A DNA stretch of 32,952 bases from a filamentous cyanobacterium CCT1 (GCA_003017855.1 PYER01000037.1:1-32952); one strand, 5' to 3'; positions 22,628 to 31,010 are shown, counted from the stretch's first letter. Notes: generated by a model from the sequence alone, not told the origin. Made by a program: numbers and translations.

Positions 22628-23935
22628 TCACTCGGGGTTGGGAAGCTCTTTCTCGAGAGCATTGTTGCCTTCAATATGGCGTTCGTACCACCGCATGATG
22701 GGCGTGGAGGTGATGCCGTGAAGTGCCACTGAGATAGTAACGGTAGTCAGCGTTAGCCAGGCGATCAGTTCGCCGGTTGTGCCCTCCAGGCCCTGGCCCA
22801 GGGCGTAAGTTAAGTAGTAAAGCGAGCCCACACCGCGAATGCCAAACCAGCCAAACAGCCAGCGGGTGGCGGGGTGAATGGGGGAACCAATGGTGCTGGC
22901 CCAGGCGCCCAGGGGGCGAATCACAAATAGCAGAGAGCCTGCAATCACCAGCGCTGGCCCGGCAAAGCGCAGCATCGGTTCATGGCGCAGCAGTGAGCCC
23001 AGCAGCAAAATGGTGCCCACCTCAGCCAGTTTTTCGAGCCGCTCCATAAACCGCAGGCGCGAGGCCGATCGCTCGGCGCTCTCGCACTTCTGGTACATGG
23101 TGACCCCGGCGACAAACACGGCCAAAAAGCCGTAGCCATGCGCCAGTTCAGCCACAGAATAACTCAGCAAGATAATGCTGAGCCCGACAAAGTCTTCCAT
23201 TAAATCGTCAACGGCACGACCCTTTTCAATTCGATGCTCAACCCAGCAGACCCCTTTAGCCACAACGATCCCTGCCAGCAGCCCCGCCGCGATCGCCCAG
23301 ACCAGATCGACCGCTACCCATCGGGTAAACCAGTTCTGCCAGTTGTCATCCTTCAGCCAGTGCAGGCCAAAGTAGACAAAGGGAAACGCCAGGGCGTCGT
23401 TGAGGCCGCCTTCAGAGGTGAGGCCAAAGCGCAGTTCGTCACGGTCTTTGGGATCGTAGAGCTGCACTTCGGAAGCCAGCACCGGGTCGGTGGGGGCCAG
23501 AATCGCGCCCAGCAAAATCCCTTCGCCCCACTCCAAGTTGAGGACAAAGTGGGCGATCGCCGCGATCGCAAAAATGGAGAGCGGCATCAAAAAGCCAATC
23601 AGTCGAACGGTAGAATGCCACGCCCAGGCTTTGATCGGGCGGTTCATTTTGAGGCCGCAGCTAAACAGAGAAATTAGCACGACCATCTCCGTCAGCCGTT
23701 CTAGCAGCTCAGCATCGGGCCGCGCCCGAATCAGGTTAAACCCGTAGGGGCTGAGTATGAAGCCTACGATCAAGTAGATCAAGGCATAGGACAAGGGCAG
23801 TCTGCCAATCCAGCCCGACCCTAACGTGACTGCTAGCAACACCAGGCCGATCACTAGCAGGTCGAGAATATAGATATCCACAAATAATTTAGACAGGGAA
23901 ATCAACCGCCCCTTCACTGTAGGAGCTAGATTCAA
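22628..23935 (-). CDS. Na+/H+ antiporter, CPA1 family
   Basis: A twelve-helix-type cation:proton antiporter of about 430 residues. Family landmarks are APTDPVLASEVQ (the TDP of the unwound helix), TSEGGLNDALAFPFVYF (the ion-binding Asn-Asp pair) and GWFGIRGVGSLYYLTYAL (conserved Arg helix). A short polar C-terminal tail of about 25 residues follows, without regulatory domains. It should exchange Na+ (or K+) for H+ at the plasma membrane and support pH and salt balance. The start is uncertain: the frame opens at TTG 23935; GTG at 23917 or 23881 are alternatives, and none has a strong Shine-Dalgarno. It is in the same direction as the exonuclease gene, 142 bases upstream of it. Confidence 0.9.
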   Translation of the reverse strand: MNLAPTVKGRLISLSKLFVDIYILDLLVIGLVLLAVTLGSGWIGRLPLSYALIYLIVGFILSPYGFNLIRARPDAELLERLTEMVVLISLFSCGLKMNRPIKAWAWHSTVRLIGFLMPLSIFAIAAIAHFVLNLEWGEGILLGAILAPTDPVLASEVQLYDPKDRDELRFGLTSEGGLNDALAFPFVYFGLHWLKDDNWQNWFTRWVAVDLVWAIAAGLLAGIVVAKGVCWVEHRIEKGRAVDDLMEDFVGLSIILLSYSVAELAHGYGFLAVFVAGVTMYQKCESAERSASRLRFMERLEKLAEVGTILLLGSLLRHEPMLRFAGPALVIAGSLLFVIRPLGAWASTIGSPIHPATRWLFGWFGIRGVGSLYYLTYALGQGLEGTTGELIAWLTLTTVTISVALHGITSTPIMRWYERHIEGNNALEKELPNPE

Positions 23936-24036
23936 ACCCTCGGTTCAACCTTAGGTAGATCTTTCTCTGTCTTACTGGAGGGTTAATTGGGGGGTTACTA
24001 GATGTAGGGATGACTCAAAAATTTATGACTTTACAC

Positions 24037-24059
24037 AGGGGCAAACGGCGTTTGCCCCT
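24037..24059. repeat. short perfect hairpin, REP-like
   Basis: AGGGGCAAAC (24037-24046) and GTTTGCCCCT (24050-24059) form ten perfect pairs around a 3-base loop. It lies 30 bases past the stop of the minus-strand gene at 24089-24592 and could end that transcript. The GGGGCAAACGGC...GTTTGCCCC pattern is one I recognise from dispersed cyanobacterial repeats. Confidence 0.7.
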
Positions 24060-24088
24060 ACACAAGCAATGTTAGGTCGAGGGGAATT

Positions 24089-24592
24089 TTAATCGGTGCC
24101 GCCCCAGGTCCAGCGAGGATTGCCGTCACGCAGGCCCCTGAAGGTCGTTACTGTAGTGAACCCGTTGGGGTCGCCCATGCCGGTCATATCGAGAATGGCT
24201 TTGACCTGCCCATTGGCCAGCTGCACGCGGATGTAGGAGTGCCCCGCAAAACTCTCATCATCAATGCTGACAATGCCGCCCGAAGCCTCACAGTTGCGGT
24301 ACTCGGGCCTGAGGGTGCCCACCCAGGTGGTGCTGAAGCGATCGGACTGGGAGACTCGAATGTTGGTGGCAATGTCGCGCAGTTTGATCATGCCGTTGGT
24401 GGCAAAGCCGCCCTCAAAATAGGGCTGCATGGTTTCGTGGGCAATGATACGTTCAGGGCAGTTCGCCGTTGGTCCATCCAGCAGCGGTAAGACACTCAGC
24501 TCAATAGTATTGGCGAAGGCCGCTGCCCCCAGACTGCTCAACAGGCTCAGGGGTACGCTGCCCAGTAAAGCCCAGCCCAACGTTAGTTTCAT
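24089..24592 (-). CDS. small exported protein, function unknown
   Basis: A 167-residue product I do not recognise. It has a clear Sec signal peptide (hydrophobic core LGWALLGSVPLSLLSSLGAAAF, cleavage near AFANT at about 27). The mature domain is about 140 residues with beta-type spacing. Two Cys (in TANCPERI and YRNCEASGG) could form a disulfide, as expected in the periplasm. A central IKLRDIATNIRVSQSDRF and an EEDESFAGH-like acidic turn (IDDESFAGHSYIRVQL) are present. The ATG start directly precedes the signal peptide. It is divergent from the FAD oxidoreductase at 24853; the 260 bases between show no clear motif. Nothing here suggests an enzyme. Confidence 0.72.
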   Translation of the reverse strand: MKLTLGWALLGSVPLSLLSSLGAAAFANTIELSVLPLLDGPTANCPERIIAHETMQPYFEGGFATNGMIKLRDIATNIRVSQSDRFSTTWVGTLRPEYRNCEASGGIVSIDDESFAGHSYIRVQLANGQVKAILDMTGMGDPNGFTTVTTFRGLRDGNPRWTWGGTD

Positions 24593-24852
24593 CGTGACCT
24601 ATCCTTTGTGAGCGCCGCTCAAAATGGTGTTTTCTAACCAAGCTCAGTTCTGAACGTGATGTTTTCCTACCGGCAAAACTCGGTGTCTGGACTTGATTTT
24701 GGTTGATATTCACCACTACACCGGGTTAAGGGCGCATTCCTGACGGGAAAAGGCTCTCTGGGCCAGTCGTTGACCATCGCGGCTGTGCAGAACTCCAAGC
24801 CTGTGTGGCATGATCGGTTTCTGCGCTGCCCTGGGATCTTTCGCGACTCTGT

Positions 24853-26457
24853 ATGCTACGCCTCAGCCAAATCAAACTGCCCCTCGACCATCCCGAAACC
24901 GCCCTTGAGGACGCCATTCTCAAGAAGCTGCACCTGACGGCGGCAGACCTGAGCCACTTCAGCATTTTTAAGCGCAGCTACGACGCGCGCAAAAAGGGCA
25001 ACATCACCCTCGTCTACATCGTGGATGTTGAGACGCCGAAGGAAAAGGCGCTGCTGAAGCGGTTCAAAAAAGACCCCCATGTAGTGCCCACGCCGGACAC
25101 GACCTACAATCCGGTGGCCCAGGCTCCCGAGGGCTTAGAGAACCGCCCGATTGTGATTGGCATGGGGCCGTGCGGCATGTTTGCCGGGCTGATGCTGGCG
25201 CAGATGGGGTTTCGGCCCATTATTCTGGAGCGGGGCAAGGCGGTGCGCGATCGCAGCGTTGATACCTTTGGCTTTTGGCTGAAAAAAACCCTCAACCCCG
25301 AGTCCAACGCTCAGTTTGGCGAAGGCGGCGCGGGCACCTTTTCTGATGGCAAGCTCTACAGTCAGGTCAGCGACCCCCACCATTACGGCCGCAAGGTGCT
25401 CACCGAATTGGTGAATGCGGGAGCCAACCCCGAAATTCTCTATATCAACAAGCCCCACATCGGCACTTACCGCCTGGTCAAAATCGTGCAAAACATGCGG
25501 GCGAATATCGAGGCGCTCGGTGGCGAGATTCATTTTCAGCACCGGGTCGAAGACATTGATGTAGACCAGGGCCGGGTGCGGGGCGTGCGGCTCGACAATG
25601 GCGACTACCTGTCCAGCGACCACGTGGTGCTGGCCGTGGGCCACAGCGCCCGCGACACGTTTCAAATGCTGCACGATCGCGGCGTGTACATCGAGGCCAA
25701 GCCTTTTTCAATTGGCTTTCGGGTTGAGCACCCGCAATCGCTAATCGATCGCTGTCGCCTGGGCGACCAGGCCGGGCATCCTCGCCTGGGCTCTGCCGAC
25801 TACAAGCTGGTGCACCACTGCGAAAACGGGCGCACGGTCTACAGCTTTTGCATGTGCCCCGGCGGCAAGGTGGTGGCCGCCGCCTCGGAGCCGGGCCGCC
25901 TGGTCACCAACGGCATGAGCGAGTACGCCCGCGACGAGTCGAACGCCAACAGCGCGATCGTCGTTGGCATTACCCCGGAGGCCGATTATCCCGATGGGCC
26001 ACTGGCAGGCATTGCGCTGCAGCGGCGGCTGGAGGAGGGGGCCTTTGCCCTCGGTGGCGGCACCTACGAGGCACCGGGGCAGCTGGTGGGCGATTTTCTG
26101 GCTGGGCGACCGTCCACCCAGTTTGGGGAAGTGTATCCGTCCTACAAGCCGGGGGTGAAGCTGGGCGATTTGAGCGAAAGTCTGCCGGAGTACGCGATCG
26201 CCGCCATCCGCGAGGCCATTCCCGCCTTCGATCGCCAGATCCACGGTTTTGCCATGGTTGACGCCGTACTCACTGGGGTCGAGACCCGCACCTCCTCCCC
26301 CATTCGCATCAAGCGCGATGAGCACTTCCAGAGCATCAACACCGTCGGGCTCTACCCCGCTGGCGAGGGGGCGGGCTACGCCGGGGGCATTCTCTCAGCG
26401 GGGATCGACGGCATTCGGGTGGCCGAGGCCGTCGCCCTGAGCCTGGTTAAGCAGTAG
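24853..26457 (+). CDS. FAD-dependent oxidoreductase, COG2509-like
   Basis: A 534-residue flavoprotein. An N-terminal domain of about 90 residues (LRLSQIKLPLDHPE ... FSIFKRSYDARKK) is characteristic of the COG2509 group. A dinucleotide-binding motif follows, VIGMGPCGMFAGLMLAQMG, at about residues 97-115, with Glu-Arg at the strand end (ILERG). GEGGAGTFSDGKLYS is a strong family signature, as is FCMCPGGKVVAAASEPG. A final TRTSSPIRIKRD and YPAGEGAGYAGGILSAGIDGIRVAEA closes the FAD site. The substrate is not known. The ATG at 24853 starts exactly at the family N-terminus. It converges with the small gene at 26464-26706, six bases apart. Confidence 0.88.
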   Translation: MLRLSQIKLPLDHPETALEDAILKKLHLTAADLSHFSIFKRSYDARKKGNITLVYIVDVETPKEKALLKRFKKDPHVVPTPDTTYNPVAQAPEGLENRPIVIGMGPCGMFAGLMLAQMGFRPIILERGKAVRDRSVDTFGFWLKKTLNPESNAQFGEGGAGTFSDGKLYSQVSDPHHYGRKVLTELVNAGANPEILYINKPHIGTYRLVKIVQNMRANIEALGGEIHFQHRVEDIDVDQGRVRGVRLDNGDYLSSDHVVLAVGHSARDTFQMLHDRGVYIEAKPFSIGFRVEHPQSLIDRCRLGDQAGHPRLGSADYKLVHHCENGRTVYSFCMCPGGKVVAAASEPGRLVTNGMSEYARDESNANSAIVVGITPEADYPDGPLAGIALQRRLEEGAFALGGGTYEAPGQLVGDFLAGRPSTQFGEVYPSYKPGVKLGDLSESLPEYAIAAIREAIPAFDRQIHGFAMVDAVLTGVETRTSSPIRIKRDEHFQSINTVGLYPAGEGAGYAGGILSAGIDGIRVAEAVALSLVKQ

Positions 26458-26463
26458 CGGCTC

Positions 26464-26706
26464 TCAGCTTCTTTGGGTGGGCCGTCGCGAGGGCGGCTTG
26501 CGCCGGGAGGGCTTGTTTTCGGGCTCCACCATGTCGGGGTGCTGCGCTTCGAGCAGAAAGACGCGCCGCCCATCGGTGATGCGGTAGAGGGTGGTGCAGG
26601 TGCAGGTGTGGCCCTCAGCCCTTAGCTGGGTGGCCCGTTCAGCGCAGGCGGCCTGGGCCTGTTCAACTTCTTCCCAGTCGCTTTCGAGAAATATTTCCTG
26701 AATCAA
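26464..26706 (-). CDS. small hypothetical protein
   Basis: An 80-residue product I do not recognise. The N-terminal half is acidic and helical (SDWEEVEQAQAACAERATQL). A CTCTTLY segment with two close Cys and a GRRVFLLEAQ strand follow. The C-terminus is very basic and Pro/Arg-rich (SRRKPPSRRPTQRS), which suggests nucleic-acid or anionic-surface contact. The start is a TTG at 26706; a stop lies eight codons upstream in frame and there is no better start near. Codon use is like the neighbours, and the amino-acid pattern is sensible for a real protein. It sits convergent to, and six bases from, the oxidoreductase stop. Confidence 0.55.
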   Translation of the reverse strand: MIQEIFLESDWEEVEQAQAACAERATQLRAEGHTCTCTTLYRITDGRRVFLLEAQHPDMVEPENKPSRRKPPSRRPTQRS

Positions 26707-26844
26707 ACTTATTACCGTCGCTCAATACTTCAATACTATGGACCTAGCTTACTGATTTTGGCTCTAACCCGTCATAGTGACCGACAGCAAAGCTAAGAAT
26801 TCTGAACTACTCTAGCTATTCCCAAAAACTTGTAAATCTATGGC

Positions 26845-27453
26845 TCAGCGCTTAGTTTTTGCGGGGGCCACAGCCCTGGACTCGATCAAAAACTCGGGAA
26901 TATCCCAAAGAGCATCGGCATCAAGGCTGTACTGTTCGCACACCAGGCTGAGGCGGCTGCCGGAGCTGGCCATCGCATTCACCGAGTGGGTCAGGTCGCC
27001 CTGAAAGTGCAGCAGCATCCCGGCCTGGGGCCGAATTTGCGCCACCCGCTGGCGACCTCGCTGCAGCACCAGTTCACCGCTGGCTAGGTCGGGGGGCACC
27101 TGCACGTAGAGCACGCTCACTTGATCGGGCGGGTCAATGGTTTTGCAGTACGACCTGAGCGATCGATCGATGTGGGGGTCAACCCGCGACCCCTGCTTCA
27201 GCAGCAGCGGATTGAGATAGAAGGCGTTGCAGTCGGGCAGCAGCGCCTGGTCGAGGTAGGGTTTGAAGTAGGGAAACTGGCGATCGACCTCGGCCCGGCC
27301 CGCCTGGGTAAACACCACCGAGAACCCCTTGGTGGCGACAAAATCGCGGTTGAGGTTGTTGGTCGCAAAGTAGCGGCATGACTGAATCCCTCCCCGCAGG
27401 TTGTGGAGGTAGGCATCAGTAAACGCCTTGGGTTGGCAGCGGTAGTAGGCCAT
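26845..27453 (-). CDS. 2-oxoglutarate/Fe(II) oxygenase-like protein
   Basis: A 202-residue protein with the pattern of a 2OG-Fe(II) dioxygenase, similar in style to prolyl-4-hydroxylases. The iron-binding HxD lies at His94-x-Asp96 (DPHIDRS), the distal His at 156 (GDLTHSVNAM), and an Arg about 12 residues later (SGSRLSL) in the position that usually binds 2-oxoglutarate. Strands VSVLYVQVP and GELVLQRG fit the double-stranded beta-helix. The substrate is unknown. The ATG at 27453 lies eight bases after the stop of the DUF411 gene, so the two are almost certainly co-transcribed with DUF411 first. The family call is from motif geometry. Confidence 0.7.
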   Translation of the reverse strand: MAYYRCQPKAFTDAYLHNLRGGIQSCRYFATNNLNRDFVATKGFSVVFTQAGRAEVDRQFPYFKPYLDQALLPDCNAFYLNPLLLKQGSRVDPHIDRSLRSYCKTIDPPDQVSVLYVQVPPDLASGELVLQRGRQRVAQIRPQAGMLLHFQGDLTHSVNAMASSGSRLSLVCEQYSLDADALWDIPEFLIESRAVAPAKTKR

Positions 27454-27460
27454 CAGTTAG

Positions 27461-27955
27461 CTAGGGATGCTGGGCGAAGGGGGCCGTGTCGCCCGCCTGG
27501 GTAAACGAGACCACAGTGTAGGAGTCAACGCGATCGCCCATTTCCATACCCGGAGACCCCACGGGCATACCTGGGGCAGCAATGCCAAGTACATCAGGCT
27601 CTTCACTCAGCAACCGCTGCACGTCGGTCGCGGGCACATGGCCCTCAATAACGTAGTCGTCAACAAGCGCTGTATGGCAAGAGGCTAATGCTTCTGGCAC
27701 GCCGTACTGGGCTTTGATCGCGGCCATAACCTCAGTGACGACATCCTGCACCTCAAACCCAGCGGCTTTCATGTGGTCGACCCAGTGGCCACAGCAGCGG
27801 CAGGTGGGGCTGCGGTACACCATTAGCTCAGGCAGGGAGGGGTGAACAGAATCGGACGCAGCGGCGGGAGCTGGCGCGGTAAAAGCGGTCAGCAGCGCGA
27901 TCGCCACCACCAGCAGGCCCACCACCAACCGATTGAGTAAGCCCCGAAGAGTCAT
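27461..27955 (-). CDS. DUF411 metal-binding protein, exported
   Basis: A DUF411-family protein. The signature CRCCGHWVDHMKAAGFEV (in SPTCRCCGHW) and the second motif LASCHTALVDDYVIEGHVPA are intact, giving several Cys and His for soft-metal binding. DUF411 proteins are often encoded near copper or other metal-resistance genes. The N-terminus has a signal or anchor helix (VVGLLVVAIALLTAF) with an APAAAS cleavage-like site, so it acts in the periplasm. Start: ATG at 27955, with AGGAG 11 bases upstream; a TTG/ATG pair at 27982-27979 would lie upstream of this Shine-Dalgarno. It precedes the 2OG-oxygenase gene by seven bases. A strong hairpin stands about 120 bases upstream. Confidence 0.87.
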   Translation of the reverse strand: MTLRGLLNRLVVGLLVVAIALLTAFTAPAPAAASDSVHPSLPELMVYRSPTCRCCGHWVDHMKAAGFEVQDVVTEVMAAIKAQYGVPEALASCHTALVDDYVIEGHVPATDVQRLLSEEPDVLGIAAPGMPVGSPGMEMGDRVDSYTVVSFTQAGDTAPFAQHP

Positions 27956-28072
27956 CAAATACTTGTCTCCTTGCGACATCAAAGTCCTTTGTCCTTACCT
28001 TCAGGATACCTCTGCCCCAGGGGAGCATCTGGCCCCTTCGCAACTTATTCACGTTGCTGGCGGCGAGACAGC

Positions 28073-28110
28073 AACCGGGCCGCCAGGATCGAAATCCTAA
28101 CGGCCCGGTT
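28073..28110. terminator. strong two-part hairpin between DUF411 gene and upstream gene
   Basis: AACCGGGCCG (28073-28082) pairs with CGGCCCGGTT (28101-28110), ten perfect pairs. A further stem of AGGAT/ATCCT (28085-28089 with 28094-28098) is capped by a CGAA tetraloop-like turn, separated by a 2x2 internal loop. On the plus side GGTTATTCTTT follows. It lies 65 bases past the stop of the minus-strand gene at 28175-28690 and probably ends that transcript, though the T-tract is on the other side. It could also be a structured leader upstream of the DUF411 gene. Confidence 0.6.
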
Positions 28111-28174
28111 GGTTATTCTTTACGGTGTGAAATTGCTCACGCTTTTGTGGGCTAGCCGTCTCGGCTCAGGCAAT

Positions 28175-28690
28175 CTAGCGCTTGCCCAGCCACTTGGCGG
28201 CGATCGCGCCCACAGCGGCACCCACCAGCGGGTTGCTGAAGAACTTCAGAATACCGGGCTGGTCGGCCAGCACATCCTGGAAGATGTCGGGGTGGCTGTG
28301 GTAGGTGAAGGATGCCAGTTTGGTCACGTCGTCTTCGTTCATGCGGCTGGCGTGGTGGGTCGAAAGGCCTAGCTGCTTCTCCAGGTCGCGATCGCTCAGG
28401 CCGCGCTCTTTCAGGTGCTTAAACAGGTCGCGGGCAACATCGTCGCGCTCCTGGGGCTTAATTTGAGAAATCGCCTTGCGCAGTTCAGGCTCCATCTGGC
28501 TAGTGGGAATGCGATCGGGGTGGAACCCGCGCCCCAGCTCCCGCCGCTCCTCACGCGATGAGCGCTTAGCGAAATCGTCGAAGTTGGCATACTCGCGCTC
28601 GGGCTGGGTGGCTCGGCTGTCAATGCTTTCGGTGTTGCCACCGGCCAGATCGTTCATGATCTGGCGTTTATAGTCTTTGCTGCTGCTCAT
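28175..28690 (-). CDS. conserved-type hypothetical protein with C-terminal small-residue helix
   Basis: A 171-residue product I do not recognise. The first 130 residues are very polar and helical, rich in Arg, Glu and Asp (KRSSREERRELGRGFHPDR; KAISQIKPQERDDVARDL; LSDRDLEKQLGLSTHHASRM). The C-terminus is a small-residue helix, NPLVGAAVGAIAAKWLGKR, long enough to touch or enter a membrane. The ATG at 28690 has AGGA about eight bases upstream. It is the last gene of a minus-strand run (30883 to 28175) of small envelope- or stress-type proteins. A stress-related role is inferred only from this company. Confidence 0.7.
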   Translation of the reverse strand: MSSSKDYKRQIMNDLAGGNTESIDSRATQPEREYANFDDFAKRSSREERRELGRGFHPDRIPTSQMEPELRKAISQIKPQERDDVARDLFKHLKERGLSDRDLEKQLGLSTHHASRMNEDDVTKLASFTYHSHPDIFQDVLADQPGILKFFSNPLVGAAVGAIAAKWLGKR

Positions 28691-28757
28691 ACTTTTGTCC
28701 TACTCTTTCTAATTTTTTGCTTTGAAATGAACTGGTTTTTTGAAGGAACGAAACCGT

Positions 28758-29180
28758 CTACTGGTACTGGACCTGACGGGTCGTATCGTCGTAGTTGGCC
28801 GTCAAAATCAGCTCTTTGTCGGGAGCGTAAACCAGCACGCTCAGGTCGCGATTAGGGAATTTTTTGTGGAAACCCTGCACCAGCGACTGGGCTAAGGGCT
28901 TCACTTCCCGCGGCGCTACTTCGGGCGAGATCACCACACCGAGCTTGTCGTTGTCGCGCACGTAGGCGTCGCTGATCAGTCCTCGGGCGGTCTGCATGAC
29001 CCAGCGGCCATAGTTCTCGCCGCTGGCGGTATCGCCGCGCTCAAGCTGGCTGTAGGCGGTAGGGGCTAACCCGGTGCCGGTGCGAGTTTGGGTAGCAGTA
29101 CCACAGGCGCTGGTGGTAAACAGCACAACGCCCAGACACAGGGCAATAACCCCAAGGCGGATAGATTTCAAGATATTCAC
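28758..29180 (-). CDS. small lipoprotein, function unknown
   Basis: The product has a type II signal peptide: basic start, hydrophobic core VIALCLGVVLFTT, then the lipobox-like TSAC with Cys at about residue 26. The mature part, about 115 residues, contains YGRWVMQTARGLISDAYVRD and DKLGVVISPEVAPREVKPLAQ, then two strands ending in LILTANYDDTTRQVQ. I cannot name the family; the layout is loosely like YhcN/YlaJ-type lipoproteins. The start I use is a GTG at 29180 with GAGG nine bases upstream. A longer frame exists to 29237, but it would put 19 residues before the signal peptide. It is in the same direction as the genes on both sides. Confidence 0.72.
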   Translation of the reverse strand: MNILKSIRLGVIALCLGVVLFTTSACGTATQTRTGTGLAPTAYSQLERGDTASGENYGRWVMQTARGLISDAYVRDNDKLGVVISPEVAPREVKPLAQSLVQGFHKKFPNRDLSVLVYAPDKELILTANYDDTTRQVQYQ

Positions 29181-29319
29181 AAGTTTTTTCCTCAACGGGT
29201 GCAATGGGTTCAAGGATTGACGGGGCCAGATAGCCACGTCAGCTGAGTTGGCCTACGGCTTTGCCACACCTCCAACTGGGCTGGAGGCGCAGGGCAGAGC
29301 TATCAGTGGGCGGCACATC

Positions 29320-30042
29320 CTACCGAGGCACTTCTCGATGGGGGTAGCCCTGATCCATCGGGTGATCGACTCGGTTGTAGGGGTTGTCTCGGCCAGCGGA
29401 TACCTGGCCATCGCCAGCCAGACCGCTACCAGCCAGACTGCCGCCTGAAAGAGAGGGGTCTCCACTGAAGGTGGCATTGGGTGAGCCAACGGCGGCGGCA
29501 CTATCGGGAGCCTGGTAAACGCCCCAGTCTTGAATGCCAGCGGCCTTTAACGTGCGCTCGGCGCGAGCGATTTCGGGCTCAGTATCTTTGAGCATGACTA
29601 GGTAGTCGCCCTGGGCCACGCGATCGCGGTATTGCTTGGCCCGGTGCTCAGGAATGCCCATGCCAATCAGGGCACCAACAAGACCGCCCGCAGCGGCCCC
29701 GGCGGCACCGCCCACCAACGTCGACAGCGCTGCAGCGGCTTCTCCAGCCAGCAGGGCCGGGCCAATACCCGGAATGACCAGCGTACCTAGTCCAACAAGG
29801 AGACCGGTCACACCGCCCAAAATGCCCCCTGTCACCGCACCGACGGCGCCGCCTGTATCAGCCTGAGTACCTGCTTCATCTTTGACGTTGATACCGGCGA
29901 TCGCAGTCTGCCGATCTGAGTCTTTGGCAATAACTGAAACGTGGCTCATAGAAAAGCCTGAATCGTTCAGCGCCTGCAAAGCAGAAGCTGTCCTGGGGCG
30001 ATCGGGAAAAACTCCCACCGCGCGTCTGTGTTGTGAAGCCAT
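29320..30042 (-). CDS. YflT/general-stress-protein-17M-like protein with glycine zipper
   Basis: The N-terminus (RRAVGVFPDRPRTASALQAL, then GFSMSHVSVIAKD) matches the YflT domain of general stress protein 17M relatives. A glycine-zipper region follows (residues about 65-125), with GGAVGAVTGGILGGVTG and GGAAGAAAGGLVGALIG around an IPGIGPALLAGE turn; such helices pack in or on membranes. A second YflT-like half comes next (RAKQYRDRVAQGDYLVMLK), then a Gly/Ser/Pro-rich disordered tail with His and Arg at the end. The start is ATG at 30042, fixed by a perfect AAAGGAGG nine bases upstream. Family members are stress-induced; a role in osmotic or heat stress is inference. Confidence 0.82.
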   Translation of the reverse strand: MASQHRRAVGVFPDRPRTASALQALNDSGFSMSHVSVIAKDSDRQTAIAGINVKDEAGTQADTGGAVGAVTGGILGGVTGLLVGLGTLVIPGIGPALLAGEAAAALSTLVGGAAGAAAGGLVGALIGMGIPEHRAKQYRDRVAQGDYLVMLKDTEPEIARAERTLKAAGIQDWGVYQAPDSAAAVGSPNATFSGDPSLSGGSLAGSGLAGDGQVSAGRDNPYNRVDHPMDQGYPHREVPR

Positions 30043-30193
30043 AGAGCGCTTCCTCCTTTGTGCGAAGCCAGCAACCATTGCAACCTGAGCAAAGTAGGCC
30101 ACAACCGTTGCAGTATTTAACGTTTTAACAAGTGAAGCCCGGTAGCCTCATCGCTCATTGGAATGAACCAGGCGCGTAGAAAGGAAGAGATTG

Positions 30194-30883
30194 TCAAGAG
30201 GAAAGGGTTGCCCCAGGCAAAGCTTGTTTTAGATCGGTCTCGACACTGAGTAAAGTCGGTCGCCAGCAGAGATAAAGCAGCGGACCAAACAGGGGCACCA
30301 GCGCGATCGCCCAAAACCATTTGGATCGATAAACTCCGCGTCGCTGCATGTCATCGTCGAGCAGCGACGTCAGCGGAAAAATAACTCCCATCAGGCAAAA
30401 ATCCAGGGTGATCAAATGCACAAAGGCATGGGTATGAAACTGCGCCCAAAAGTCAGCCCAGTCGCCAGTAATGACCGCATAGCCAATCAGCGCGATCGCC
30501 GCAATTAACAGCCCAACACCGGTAGAGCGCTTGTCTAGCCAGCTCAGCCACTCGTCTTTTTTGCCGTCAAAGTTCTGGTTACGCTGCCGCATCAGCAAAT
30601 AGGGCAGCAGGCAAATCACCCCGGTAAAATTTGAGGCTATGAAAAAAGGCCAGGCCGGAAATGGCTGCATCTGGCCATCGGCGAACATCAGACAGGCGTA
30701 GATCATGGGCCAAACCCCCATCAGCCAAAAAATGGCCAGCAGGTAGGCGTTGATCTCGCCCCAGTGCAGCGTTATTAAACTGCGCGCAAACGTCCAGGTG
30801 TAGGGGCGATCGAGCGGTGCCAGCCAGAGAACGTAGCCCAAAAATTCGATCCAGATAGCGGCTAAAACCAACCGTCGCCCCAT
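30194..30883 (-). CDS. polytopic membrane protein, function unknown
   Basis: A 229-residue membrane protein I do not recognise. About six hydrophobic segments are visible (about residues 5-23, 45-65, 76-97, 121-140, 152-175 and 188-208). A polar loop NQNFDGKKDEWLSWLDKRS lies in the middle, and acidic patches LDDDMQRRG precede the last helix. A His pair in AQFHTHAFVH, followed by TLDF, sits at a helix edge and might bind a cofactor, but that is speculative. The ATG at 30883 is the only good start. It heads the minus-strand run of envelope-type genes. Confidence 0.72.
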   Translation of the reverse strand: MGRRLVLAAIWIEFLGYVLWLAPLDRPYTWTFARSLITLHWGEINAYLLAIFWLMGVWPMIYACLMFADGQMQPFPAWPFFIASNFTGVICLLPYLLMRQRNQNFDGKKDEWLSWLDKRSTGVGLLIAAIALIGYAVITGDWADFWAQFHTHAFVHLITLDFCLMGVIFPLTSLLDDDMQRRGVYRSKWFWAIALVPLFGPLLYLCWRPTLLSVETDLKQALPGATLSS

Positions 30884-31010
30884 TGAGTCCTCCCCTACAT
30901 TCCCCCTGTGCCCATGAATTTGATTGTCAAATCGGTGGCGAGGGTTTGTGCTCTACCAAGTAGAGGGTTCTGAACAGGCGCAGGGAAAGTTGTGGGGAGA
31001 ATAGCGTCAA

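Noticed and set aside
25741-26325. 194-codon minus-strand frame inside the FAD oxidoreductase
   Set aside because: The plus frame holds continuous FAD-binding signatures; the minus product shows no family feature.
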